Positions 1 through 7,248 of a stretch of 32,880 nucleotides of DNA are shown here, one piece after another; positions within the stretch are counted from its first letter, which is position 1; each line of letters starts with the position of its first letter. Below the pieces are notes generated by a model. It was not told the DNA's origin. It worked only from the letters and a program-made list of their open reading frames with translations, and searched no databases. The position numbers and the translations under genes were made by a program. Origin of the DNA: Roseibium sediminicola (GTDB taxonomy: Bacteria; Pseudomonadota; Alphaproteobacteria; Rhizobiales; Stappiaceae); contig NZ_JALNMJ010000036.1 of NCBI RefSeq assembly GCF_023156505.1, positions 1-32,880 on the forward strand. Direction: 5' to 3'.

Positions 1-1
1 A

Positions 2-136
2 CCAAGGGATTTGAGAAACGAATTTGTAGCACACATTGCGAAACGCACTCCCAACATTGAGATGCGTATCAAGTCGCAACCCGGATCAAGACGGGCAACG
101 TGGGGGGCTGCCAACGCTTACAATCTATCCATGTGA
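2..136 (+). CDS. C-terminal fragment of an unidentified protein (cut by window edge)
   Basis: An open frame enters from the left edge in frame 2 and runs 44 codons to a TGA at 134-136. The peptide has a natural mixed composition (for example FVAHIAKRTPNIEMRIKSQ followed by a basic SRRATWGAANAYN stretch), while the other two plus frames stop early. Codon use includes AGA and AGG and is less GC-rich than the rest of the window, matching the neighbouring low-GC hypothetical gene. I do not recognise the family. It could be the true tail of a gene lying to the left or only a chance frame. Confidence 0.4.
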   Translation, partial: PRDLRNEFVAHIAKRTPNIEMRIKSQPGSRRATWGAANAYNLSM

Positions 137-202
137 TAGTGATCGTAAACCTTCAGGCTGAGATATTACCTCAGTTCACGAATGTTCTGTCTAAAACAGT
201 GC

Positions 203-679
203 TCAAAATGTATTGTAGGACACACAAAAGCAATCAAATCGCAAGGATGAGCACTCCTGCATAGTGTAATGATTTGCACTTCCCTGCTCATCATGTTCAA
301 CAAAAAAATAGCCATTGCGATTTGCCCGACTTATTTTCCTGCAGTTGATTATCTTTTCGTTTTGGACACCGATTTCCTTTTCACAAATGTTCTTACCGTC
401 GACGAACCATTCGGTTTCCACTCGGGTTGCGTTTTTTGCACTTAATTCAAATTTTCCTAGATCATAGCGCGGATGTTTTGTGTAAATCACTCGATGATCA
501 TGCTTGAATTCCACTCTCACGATACCGCCAGCTGAACAAATCGTGAGCTTATTTCCAATAATTTGCTGCAGGTCCTCTTCCGAACTCATGTCTAGTTCGA
601 ATGGACTCAGAATATCTGCTCTCAACTGCGACGTCGATAACAACAAAAAACAAATCATAATCGTCATTTTATTGAGCAT
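203..679 (-). CDS. Secreted hypothetical protein, 158 aa
   Basis: The start ATG at 679 is preceded by a good AGGAG ribosome site. The first 21 residues form a signal peptide: Lys near the start, hydrophobic core MICFLLLST, then a cleavage-like LRA-D, so the protein is probably exported to the periplasm or beyond. The mature part is about 137 residues, polar, with several cysteines (ICSAG, NICEK, INCRK, QECSS, DCFC) that could form disulfides, and no motif I know. Codon use and base composition are clearly more AT-rich than the ribosomal-operon genes next to it, suggesting acquired DNA. It points the same way as trmD but is separated from it by 236 bp and is unlikely to share its function. Confidence 0.6.
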   Translation of the reverse strand: MLNKMTIMICFLLLSTSQLRADILSPFELDMSSEEDLQQIIGNKLTICSAGGIVRVEFKHDHRVIYTKHPRYDLGKFELSAKNATRVETEWFVDGKNICEKEIGVQNEKIINCRKISRANRNGYFFVEHDEQGSANHYTMQECSSLRFDCFCVSYNTF

Positions 680-915
680 TGGGAGCTCCTACTGAGCCTT
701 TATTCAATTCAGGCAGCGACCTGCATCGCTGTCAGCTCATCTTACATTTTGCTTTTCGCTCGCATTGGAAATGCTCAGCTTTTTCATTTAGCTAGATCTA
801 AAACGAAGATCCGGAAGGTTTGTCCTCAAAAGAGCGGATACTTCCATTGTCCGATCTCGATTTCGATCGCCCATCGGAGTTCTAATTTCATCTTGAACGG
901 CCGACTTCAGCACCT

Positions 916-1626
916 TCAATCCACATCATCCTCATCCGCCATATAGGCGTGCCAGAGGTCCGGGCGGCGGTCGCGGGTCAGTTTTTCGGATTCCGACATG
1001 CGCCATTCGTGGATTTTCTTGTGATTGCCCGAGGTCAGCACTTCGGGGATCGTCAGGCCCTCGAACTCCGCAGGTCGTGTGTAATGCGGATGTTCCAAGA
1101 GGCCGGTCTCGAAGCTTTCCGTGTCCGCGCTTTCCATGTTGCCCATGACACCCGGGATCAGCCGGATGATGGCGTCGAGCAGCGTGATCGCGCCGATCTC
1201 GCCGCCCGAAAGGATATAGTCGCCGATGGAGACTTCCTCGAGATTGCGTGCATCGATCACACGCTGGTCGATGCCCTCGAAGCGGCCGCAGACAATGATG
1301 GCACCCGGGCCCTCGGCCAATTCATGGGCCCGTTTCTGGGTGAAAGGCAGCCCGCGCGGGCTCATCAGGAGCCTTGGCCGCGGATCGTCCGCCGGCGCCG
1401 CGGCATCGATGGCCTTGGCAAGGATATCGGCACGCAGCACCATGCCGGCGCCGCCGCCTGCCGGCGTGTCGTCGACGGAGCGGTGCTTGTCGGTCGCAAA
1501 ATCGCGGATCTGGCTGGTCTCCAGCTGCCACAGGCCCTTGTCCAGCGCCCGGCCGGAGAGGCTTTGGCCGAGTGGCCCCGGAAACATGTCCGGATAGAGC
1601 GTCAGAATGGTCGCCTTGAAAGCCAT
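916..1626 (-). CDS. trmD: tRNA (guanine-37-N1)-methyltransferase TrmD
   Basis: TrmD methylates G37 of tRNAs that read CNN codons, using S-adenosylmethionine, to prevent +1 frameshifting. The 236-residue product has the family's usual length and hallmarks: ILTLYPDMFPG at the N-terminus, RDFATDKHRSVDDTPAGGGAG at about 41-61, the SAM-binding knot segment CGRFEGID (113-120) and YILSGGE (137-143), then LLEHPHYTRP (176-185). I chose the ATG at 1626 because the family starts at this point; a TTG at 1668 preceded by AAAAGG would add 14 residues and cannot be excluded. trmD normally follows rimM directly, but here an opposite-strand gene (1806-2333) separates them, so trmD probably has its own promoter in 1627-1805. 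Confidence 0.95.
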   Translation of the reverse strand: MAFKATILTLYPDMFPGPLGQSLSGRALDKGLWQLETSQIRDFATDKHRSVDDTPAGGGAGMVLRADILAKAIDAAAPADDPRPRLLMSPRGLPFTQKRAHELAEGPGAIIVCGRFEGIDQRVIDARNLEEVSIGDYILSGGEIGAITLLDAIIRLIPGVMGNMESADTESFETGLLEHPHYTRPAEFEGLTIPEVLTSGNHKKIHEWRMSESEKLTRDRRPDLWHAYMADEDDVD

Positions 1627-1681
1627 GGGGCCAGCCAATGTCTCGCTAAAGTCCTGATTACGTTTCAAAACGGCCTTTTGG

Positions 1682-1697
1682 TTAAAGGTCCGTTAAC
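1682..1697. promoter_or_regulatory. CtrA-type binding box TTAA-N7-TTAAC
   Basis: The sequence TTAAAGGTCCGTTAAC is an exact match to the alphaproteobacterial CtrA consensus TTAA-N7-TTAAC. It sits 56 bp upstream of the trmD start and about 110 bp upstream of the VanZ-like gene, in their divergent promoter region. A second small palindrome, TGTGAA-A-TTCACA, lies at 1715-1727. Function is inferred from the motif alone. Confidence 0.5.
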
Positions 1698-1805
1698 CCC
1701 GTTCACTGAATTCCTGTGAAATTCACAAGGTAATTTTCAAACGGAAAGTTCTGATTAAGGCTCCCTCCCTAGTGTGGCAAGTGCGTTTCAATCGGGTCTT
1801 TCATC

Positions 1806-2333
1806 GTGGCCAAGTTTCCAGTCTTTCGTCTGACCCTTCCGGGGTTCATCCAGACCTATGTCGACCGGCATTATCTCGACATTTCGCTGAGCCGTGTCCT
1901 GCCGCTGCTTGCCTTGATGACCTTCGGCGTTCTGGTCGGCCTGGTGTTCAACACCGGCGTCGGCCATCCCTATGACAAGGTCATTCATATCGGCTTTTTC
2001 GCGTTGCTGACCCTGTCGATCCACGCGCTGTTCTGCTGCCGGCTGCGCATCTCCGCCGTCGTCGCCTTTGGCATGGGTCTCGCCGGCGAAGTGGCACAGG
2101 GATTTATTCCCCATCACGAGATGTCCCTGCAGGACGCGGTCGCCAACGGCATCGGCGTTGCCCTGATTGTCGCCCTGATCGCGCTGATCCGGTCCGAAAC
2201 CCGCCAGGCGGTTCGGGACGAGGCGCCAGAGGAAGAAGAGCTCAATCTCCGTCAGATGGGCCTTGAGCCCGTGCGCACACGCTATCTGTCGGGCGCGTCC
2301 TCGGAAGGCTCCGGATCCCCTTCGGAGAAATAA
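1806..2333 (+). CDS. VanZ-like small membrane protein, 175 aa
   Basis: The frame starts with GTG at 1806. The protein resembles VanZ-family membrane proteins: predicted helices at about 30-50, 57-75, 78-95 and 110-130, with the motif spacing DKVIHIGFFALL ... GEVAQGFIPHHEMSLQDAVANGIG, the family pattern of acidic, His, Gln and Asp/Asn residues at membrane edges. The C-terminal 45 residues are charged and probably cytoplasmic. The biochemical role of most VanZ homologues is unknown, and nothing here implies glycopeptide resistance. The gene lies between rimM and trmD on the opposite strand; its last 52 bp overlap the 3' end of rimM tail to tail, and it diverges from trmD. No strong ribosome site is visible before the GTG. 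Confidence 0.75.
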   Translation: MAKFPVFRLTLPGFIQTYVDRHYLDISLSRVLPLLALMTFGVLVGLVFNTGVGHPYDKVIHIGFFALLTLSIHALFCCRLRISAVVAFGMGLAGEVAQGFIPHHEMSLQDAVANGIGVALIVALIALIRSETRQAVRDEAPEEEELNLRQMGLEPVRTRYLSGASSEGSGSPSEK

Positions 2334-2833
2334 TCCTCCGGCAGGTCCACGCGCACCAATCCTTCGTCCAGACTGATCTCAGGCACGAAATCCTTCGTGA
2401 ACGGGATATAGAACGTGCGGCCGCGTTTCGGCCGGATCTCCAGGAGATCCCCGGCGCCGAAATCCTGCACGGCCACGATCTTGCCGAGCGTCTCGCCGCT
2501 CTGGTCAAGAACGTCGAGCCCGGTCAGGTCGGAATAGTAGAATTCGTCTTCGTCAGGCTCGGGCAGCTGGTCGCGGGAGATGAAAAGCTCGATCCCGTTC
2601 AGTTCTTCGGCCTGGTTGCGGTCATTGATGCCCTTGAACTTGGTCACCACCACCGTCTTCTGCACCCGCGCCTTGTCCACCTCGAAGGATCTTTTGCCGT
2701 CCCGCGTGGTCAGGATGCCGTAATCGGCAAAGGAAAGCGGATCATCGCCAAACGGCTTGACCCGCACTTCCCCGCGAATGCCGTGGGCGGCACCGATTTT
2801 CGCCATCAGCACCTTCTGATCGTCTGTCGACAT
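2282..2833 (-). CDS. rimM: Ribosome maturation factor RimM
   Basis: RimM binds ribosomal protein S19 in the head of the immature 30S subunit and helps 16S rRNA processing. The 183-residue protein shows the N-terminal barrel motif KIGAAHGIRGEVRVKPF (about 12-28), the middle ELNGIELFISRDQLPE, and the C-terminal PRC-barrel signature YYSDLTGLDV and GTxLGKI-like GETLGKIVAVQDFGAGDLLEI, ending with FYIPFTKDFVPEISL. Start ATG at 2833 has GGAGA 9 bases upstream. It lies 47 bp after rpsP in the ffh-to-rimM unit. The last 52 bp overlap the convergent VanZ-like gene, so the two transcripts are antisense at their ends. Confidence 0.96.
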   Translation of the reverse strand: MSTDDQKVLMAKIGAAHGIRGEVRVKPFGDDPLSFADYGILTTRDGKRSFEVDKARVQKTVVVTKFKGINDRNQAEELNGIELFISRDQLPEPDEDEFYYSDLTGLDVLDQSGETLGKIVAVQDFGAGDLLEIRPKRGRTFYIPFTKDFVPEISLDEGLVRVDLPEDYFSEGDPEPSEDAPDR

Positions 2834-2880
2834 GTCACAAGGTCTCCGCTGAAGTAGCCGGTGCGCCCAGTCTCATCGGC

Positions 2881-3294
2881 TTATTCAGCAGCAGCTTCTT
2901 CGGAAGCGGCTTCTTCGGCCGGTGCGGCGGCAGCTTCAGCGGCAGCAGCTGCGGCTTCTTCTTCAGCCTGACGCTTGGCTTCCAGGCGTTCCTTTGCCTT
3001 GGCGCCCAGTTCGGCTTTCTTCGGGTTGTTGCGCGGATCGCGCTTCAACAGGCCGGCGGCGTCCAGGAAACGGTGCACGCGGTCGGTCGGCTTGGCACCG
3101 GTTTCGAGCCAGTACTGAATGCGCTCGACATTCAGCTGCACGCGGTTTTCGGAATCCTTCGGCAGCATCGGGTCATAGGAACCGACCTTTTCGATGAAGC
3201 GGCCATCGCGCGGGGAGCGGATGTCTGCAACGACGATGCGGTAATACGGGCGCTTCTTGGAACCGCCGCGTGCCAGGCGAATTTTCGTAGCCAT
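2881..3294 (-). CDS. rpsP: 30S ribosomal protein S16
   Basis: S16 is a structural protein of the small ribosomal subunit. The first 80 or so residues are the conserved fold: MATKIRLARGGSKKRPYYRI at the N-terminus, then SPRDGRFIEKVGSYDPM and RIQYWLETGAKPTDRVHRFL. The product is 137 residues, longer than the roughly 80-90 of the minimal protein, because of a lysine/glutamate helix followed by an Ala-Glu-rich low-complexity tail (about 105-137), a common alphaproteobacterial type of extension. The ATG has GGAGA upstream. It follows the chorismate mutase gene by 18 bp and precedes rimM, so it is surely cotranscribed with both. Confidence 0.97.
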   Translation of the reverse strand: MATKIRLARGGSKKRPYYRIVVADIRSPRDGRFIEKVGSYDPMLPKDSENRVQLNVERIQYWLETGAKPTDRVHRFLDAAGLLKRDPRNNPKKAELGAKAKERLEAKRQAEEEAAAAAAEAAAAPAEEAASEEAAAE

Positions 3295-3312
3295 TTTGTT
3301 TCTCCAGTTTGT

Positions 3313-3636
3313 TCAGTTGCCGGCTTCAGCGGCAATGGCTTCGTGGTGCCGGATCACTTCCCGAACGATGAAGTTCAGGAACTTTTCGGCAAAGTCAGGA
3401 TCGAGATGGGCGTCGCTGGCAAGCTGACGCAGCCGTTCGATCTGAATTTTCTCCCGCGCCGGGTCGGCCGGCGGCAGGTCGTTGGTGGCTTTCAGAACGC
3501 CCACTTTCTGGGTGCACTTGAACCGTTCGGCGAGCATGTGAACCAATGCCGCGTCGATATTGTCGATGGATGAGCGCAGAGCTTTCAGTTCGTTGAGGGC
3601 CTCGCTGTCACCCAGCCGGGTTTCCGCTTCGCTCAT
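3313..3636 (-). CDS. Chorismate mutase, AroQ-class, 107 aa
   Basis: A stand-alone, all-helical chorismate mutase domain that would convert chorismate to prephenate for phenylalanine and tyrosine synthesis. Visible family features are the N-terminal helix ELKALRSSIDNIDAALVHMLAERF (with the active-site Arg), KVGVLKATNDLPPADPAREKIQIERL, and a C-terminal helix FLNFIVREVIRHHEAIAAE. There is no prephenate dehydratase or ACT domain, so it is monofunctional, and no signal peptide, so it is cytoplasmic. Its start ATG overlaps the ffh stop by 4 bp (ATGA), indicating translational coupling; rpsP follows after 18 bp. Placement of this enzyme inside a translation/secretion operon is a feature of several alphaproteobacteria. 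Confidence 0.9.
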   Translation of the reverse strand: MSEAETRLGDSEALNELKALRSSIDNIDAALVHMLAERFKCTQKVGVLKATNDLPPADPAREKIQIERLRQLASDAHLDPDFAEKFLNFIVREVIRHHEAIAAEAGN

Positions 3637-5174
3637 CGTTTCTTGCCCTTGCCCATGCCCGGGAGACCCGGAAGTTTCGGACCGCCAAGGCCCGGAAGAC
3701 CCGGCAGCCCCATGCCCGGAGGCAGTCCGGCGCCGCCGAGACCGCCGGGCAAGCCTTTGGGCATCTCCATGCCGCCGGGCAGCTGGCCGGACTTGGCCAT
3801 TTCCTCAAGCTGCTTGGGGTCGACATCCGGCATACCGCCGCCCATGCCGCCCATCAGCTTGCCGAGCATGCCTTTGCCCTTGCCCATCTTCTTCATCATG
3901 TCCGCCATCTGGCGGTGCATCTTCAGAAGCTTGTTGACCTCGGCCACCTGCACGCCGGAACCGGCGGCAATGCGCTTCTTCCGGCTGGCCTTCAAAAGAT
4001 CCGGCTTCTTGCGCTCGGTCGGCGTCATCGACTGGATGATGGCGACCTGGCGCTTGAACATCTTGTCGTCGATGTTGGCAGCCTCGATCTGCTTCTTCAT
4101 CTTGCCGACACCCGGCAGCATGCCCATCATTCCGGACATGCCGCCCAGCTTTTCCATCTGTTTCAGCTGCTCGGCGAGATCATCCAGGTCGAAGTGACCC
4201 TTCTGCATCTTCTTCGCCATCCTGGCGGCCTGTTCCGCGTCGATGGCTTCCGCCGCCTTTTCCACCAGCGAGACGATGTCGCCCATGCCGAGGATGCGGT
4301 CGGCGATCCGCTTGGGATGGAAGTCCTCCAGCGCGTCGGATTTTTCGCCGGTACCGATCAGCTTGACCGGTTTGCCGGTGACCGCCTGCATCGAGAGCGC
4401 CGCACCGCCGCGGCCGTCACCGTCCATACGGGTCAGCGCGATGCCGGTGATGCCGACGCGTTCGTCGAAGCTCTGCGCCAGATTGACGGCGTCCTGACCG
4501 GTGAGCGAGTCGGCGACCAGCAGGATTTCATGCGGCTGGGAAGCGGCCTTGACCTCGGCCATCTCCACCATCAGCGGTTCGTCGATATGAATGCGGCCGG
4601 CCGTATCGAGCATGACCACGTCATAACCGCCCAGCTTCGCGGCGGACATCGCCCGCTTGGCGATCTCGACCGGGCCCTGGCCCTCGATGATCGGCAGCGT
4701 ATCGACGTCGTTCTGCTCGCCGAGCACTTTCAGCTGCTCCTGCGCCGCCGGACGGCGGGTGTCGAGCGAGGCCATCAGCACCTTGCGCTTGTCGCGCTGG
4801 GTCAGGCGGCGGGCAATCTTGGCCGTGGTGGTCGTCTTACCGGAGCCCTGCAGACCGACCATCATGATCGCCACCGGCGCCGGCGCGTTCAGGTCGATCG
4901 GCTGGGCTTCCTCGCCCAGCATTTCCACCAGCTGGTCATGAACGATCTTGACGACCATCTGGCCCGGCGTCACCGATTTGACGACCTCCGCGCCAACGGC
5001 GCGGTTGCGGACCTTGTCGGTGAAGGAGCGCACGATCGGCAGCGCGACGTCAGCTTCGATCAGCGCGCGGCGGATTTCGCGCAGCGCCTCGTTGACGTCG
5101 TTTTCCGACAGCGCACCGCGGCCGGTGAGCTTGTCGAAAATACCGCTTAGTCGATCTGACAGGCTTTCAAACAT
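3633..5174 (-). CDS. ffh: Signal recognition particle GTPase Ffh
   Basis: Ffh is the protein part of the signal recognition particle; it binds 4.5S RNA and signal sequences and hands ribosomes to FtsY at the membrane. The 513-residue product has the N domain (MFESLSDRLSGIFDKL), G1 loop GLQGSGKTTT (107-116), the DTAGR and TRMDGDGRGG motifs of the G domain, and a Met-rich M domain with the RNA-binding SGxGxxVxxVN-like segment AGSGVQVAEVN. The final 40 residues (474-513) are an unusual Gly-Pro-Leu-Met repeat tail ending KGKKR. The ATG at 5174 is chosen because it has AGGA upstream and matches the family start; an in-frame extension to 5288 is not credible. It is first in the operon. Confidence 0.97.
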   Translation of the reverse strand: MFESLSDRLSGIFDKLTGRGALSENDVNEALREIRRALIEADVALPIVRSFTDKVRNRAVGAEVVKSVTPGQMVVKIVHDQLVEMLGEEAQPIDLNAPAPVAIMMVGLQGSGKTTTTAKIARRLTQRDKRKVLMASLDTRRPAAQEQLKVLGEQNDVDTLPIIEGQGPVEIAKRAMSAAKLGGYDVVMLDTAGRIHIDEPLMVEMAEVKAASQPHEILLVADSLTGQDAVNLAQSFDERVGITGIALTRMDGDGRGGAALSMQAVTGKPVKLIGTGEKSDALEDFHPKRIADRILGMGDIVSLVEKAAEAIDAEQAARMAKKMQKGHFDLDDLAEQLKQMEKLGGMSGMMGMLPGVGKMKKQIEAANIDDKMFKRQVAIIQSMTPTERKKPDLLKASRKKRIAAGSGVQVAEVNKLLKMHRQMADMMKKMGKGKGMLGKLMGGMGGGMPDVDPKQLEEMAKSGQLPGGMEMPKGLPGGLGGAGLPPGMGLPGLPGLGGPKLPGLPGMGKGKKR

Positions 5175-5471
5175 CAGGGGTCCTTGAGCATTCTTCGTTT
5201 CGGGAAATCTCCCGAACCATATGGGCAGCAGCCGCTCAAATCCAACCGGATTGCCTTGCGCAAAGCAGTTTGACACCCGAGGGCGCATCGCGCTGTCGGG
5301 TGGTGACCTCCGGGCGCTCTTTATACCTGTGCGGGTCCCGGTCGGCGGATCAGATTGTCAGTCACTCATATGGAGTTCGCGGGGATATGCCTGAAAGAGG
5401 GGTGAGAGTCAAGGAAGATGGCGGATTTCAGTGATTCGCCATCTCAGCAATCCTTGCGGCGCTTCCAGAGC

Positions 5472-5622
5472 TGTCACCCCGGACAAGCGTAGCGCAGATC
5501 CGGGGCCTACTCGCAATTCAGCTTGCCGAAGCTCTGGGCCTTTTCTCAAGACGTCATTGCATTATTTGATTGCTCTGGAAATGAGTGGGGCCCGGATCTC
5601 CCTTCGGTCGTCCGGGGTGACA
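5472..5622. repeat. Long imperfect palindromic element (TGTCACCCCGGAC family)
   Basis: The ends are exact 13-base inverted copies: TGTCACCCCGGAC at 5472-5484 and GTCCGGGGTGACA at 5610-5622. A second inner inverted pair, AGATCCGGGGCC at 5496-5507 and GGGCCCGGATCT near 5588-5599, makes a foldback about 150 bases long. The open frames crossing it are a by-product. It occupies the 487-bp gene-free stretch between ffh (start 5174) and the ExoD-like gene (end 5662); apart from it and presumed ffh promoter sequence I see nothing there. It is probably a non-autonomous dispersed repeat. Confidence 0.75.
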
Positions 5623-5661
5623 CCGAGCGTAAAGCAATTATTCCCATAACCGGCCCCCACC

Positions 5662-6276
5662 TCACGCCATCATCGCGTTTGTGCTGATTGCGATCGACGT
5701 CAGGATGGCCGCGGTGAGCAATACCGAGGCCAGACCCAGCAGCAGCCCCAGGATCACCACCAGCCCGTCGCGTTCGACAATGCCGACGCCGGCAATGAAC
5801 AGCGCCGTTGCCGGAAACCAGCCGCTGAGCGGCACCGGCAGAAACAGCGCGAACGCGATCACGAACAGCGCGAGCCCGAGCGTGCGTTCATGTTTGGGAG
5901 CGAGCATGCCTTCGTAACGCCGGACCAGCATGCGCTCCAGGCGGCGGGTGATCGGACGCAGGCGCGCCATCGTTCGCCTCAGCTTGGTGTGGTCCAGCTT
6001 GAGGCGCGCCAGCGGTCCGGGCAGTTTCACATGCGGAAAACCGAGCACCATCTGAAGCGTGGTCACCAGCACGGGCAGTCCGGTGATGAGCGAGGAGCCG
6101 GGCGGCAATGGCAGCAGCGTCAGCAGGGAAAACAGCACAATCGCCCAGCCGAACGAGGTCTCGCCCAGCGCGGACAGCAAATTACCGAGCGTCAGTGTCC
6201 CGTCCCGGTGCTGGTCGCGCGATCTTCGCAGGATCGGCAGCGACAGCGAAGGTCTTCGGCGTCTCTCGCCCTGCAT
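5662..6276 (-). CDS. ExoD-family membrane protein
   Basis: The 204-residue protein matches the exopolysaccharide-synthesis ExoD family: a short N-terminal GTLTLGNLLSALGETSFGW segment, a hydrophobic hairpin with the typical LLPLPPGSSLITGLPVL motif, a basic cytoplasmic middle (LKLDHTKLRRTMARLRPITRRLERML), and further helices LGLALFVIAFALFLPVPLSGWFPA and LVVILGLLLGLASVLL. ExoD proteins were linked to exopolysaccharide production and alkaline tolerance in rhizobia, but their molecular activity is unknown. The ATG at 6276 has GGAAA upstream. No polysaccharide genes are nearby, so context adds nothing, and the gene seems monocistronic. Confidence 0.8.
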   Translation of the reverse strand: MQGERRRRPSLSLPILRRSRDQHRDGTLTLGNLLSALGETSFGWAIVLFSLLTLLPLPPGSSLITGLPVLVTTLQMVLGFPHVKLPGPLARLKLDHTKLRRTMARLRPITRRLERMLVRRYEGMLAPKHERTLGLALFVIAFALFLPVPLSGWFPATALFIAGVGIVERDGLVVILGLLLGLASVLLTAAILTSIAISTNAMMA

Positions 6277-6362
6277 TCACGTTTTCCGTTACAGCCTCTG
6301 TGTCGCGCCGGGTCTATCATTCCATTTGCAAGATTGCCAACGCGGAGTTGCCGGAAGTGCCG

Positions 6363-7235
6363 TCAGCTCCGCTTCGACGTCTCGTACCGTGCCGAGACAT
6401 CGTAATAGTCCTCGAACCCGATCCGCTGCCGCAGCTCCTTGAAATCCATCAGGTCCGGCGTCCGGTCGTTATCAGTCTTGAGCTGTTCCAGGGTTTTCAC
6501 CATGGCTTTCATGGCACTTGCCATCAGGGTCAGGGGATAAGCGGCAATGGCATAGCCGATCTCTTGAAGGTCCTTGTGGGAGAGATCCGGCGTTTCGCCA
6601 CCTTCGACGATGTTGGCCATTTTCGCTCCCGGCAGCTCCCGGCAGATCTCCTGCATTTCGGCGACTGTCTTCGGCGCTTCGACGAACAGAATGTCCGCGC
6701 CGAGCTCCTTGAATTTTCGAGCCCGGTCGATGGCCTCGGAGAGCCCGTGTTCGTGGCGGGCATCGGTGCGCGCCAGGATCAGAATGTCGGCGCCCTCCTG
6801 CCGTGCGTCGACCGCCGCCCGGATCCGGTCGAAGGCCTCCTCGCGGCCGACCACCGCCTTGCCCGGCGTATGGCCGCAGCGTTTCGGCGCGACCTGGTCC
6901 TCGATCATCACCGCCGCAGCGCCGGCGCGGGCAAAACCGGCAACGGTGCGCCGGACATTCATGGCATTGCCGTACCCGGTGTCGCCATCGGCGATCAGCG
7001 GAATGGCGAGGCTTTCCGTGATGTTGCGCGCCTGGTCGAGCACTTCCGAATAGGACATCAGCCCGAGATCCGGCTGGCCGATCCTGGAGGCGGAAGTGGC
7101 AAAACCTGACATGAAGGTCAGATCGAAGCCGGCCTGTTCGATCAATCTGGCGGACAGGGCGTCATAGCAGCAGGGCATGACATGCAGCATGTCTTGCGCC
7201 AGCAGCGCGCGGAGCGTTTCGGCCGGAGACGGCAT
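6363..7235 (-). CDS. Isocitrate lyase/PEP mutase superfamily lyase
   Basis: A 290-residue TIM-barrel enzyme of the isocitrate lyase/phosphoenolpyruvate mutase superfamily. Visible landmarks are MPCCYDALSARLIEQAGF, the metal-site segment IADGDTGYGN (81-90), IEDQ (111-114) and KRCGH (118-122). The KRCGH motif carries the catalytic Cys of the C-C lyases (isocitrate, 2-methylisocitrate or 2,3-dimethylmalate lyase types) and is absent from true phosphonopyruvate-forming mutases, so I favour a lyase or decarboxylase of a 2- or 4-carbon-substituted dicarboxylate. It starts 13 bp after dctM, and its ribosome site lies over the dctM stop, so it is the last gene of a TRAP transporter operon and plausibly degrades the imported acid. 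The exact substrate cannot be read from the sequence. Confidence 0.85.
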   Translation of the reverse strand: MPSPAETLRALLAQDMLHVMPCCYDALSARLIEQAGFDLTFMSGFATSASRIGQPDLGLMSYSEVLDQARNITESLAIPLIADGDTGYGNAMNVRRTVAGFARAGAAAVMIEDQVAPKRCGHTPGKAVVGREEAFDRIRAAVDARQEGADILILARTDARHEHGLSEAIDRARKFKELGADILFVEAPKTVAEMQEICRELPGAKMANIVEGGETPDLSHKDLQEIGYAIAAYPLTLMASAMKAMVKTLEQLKTDNDRTPDLMDFKELRQRIGFEDYYDVSARYETSKRS

Positions 7236-7248
7236 TTATTCGAAAACC

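Noticed and set aside
749..946. Small plus-strand frame of 65 codons upstream of trmD
   Set aside because: No ribosome site, no family resemblance, and it overlaps the trmD 3' end; probably chance.
1806..2333. Glycopeptide resistance
   Set aside because: Only a VanZ-like membrane fold is present; no vanHAX-type genes occur here.
5431..5649. Small frame of 72 codons in the ffh upstream region
   Set aside because: It is produced by the palindromic repeat at 5472-5622.
6363..7235. Phosphonopyruvate (PEP) mutase, hence phosphonate biosynthesis
   Set aside because: The motif is KRCGH of the lyases rather than the mutase sequence, and no phosphonopyruvate decarboxylase is nearby.
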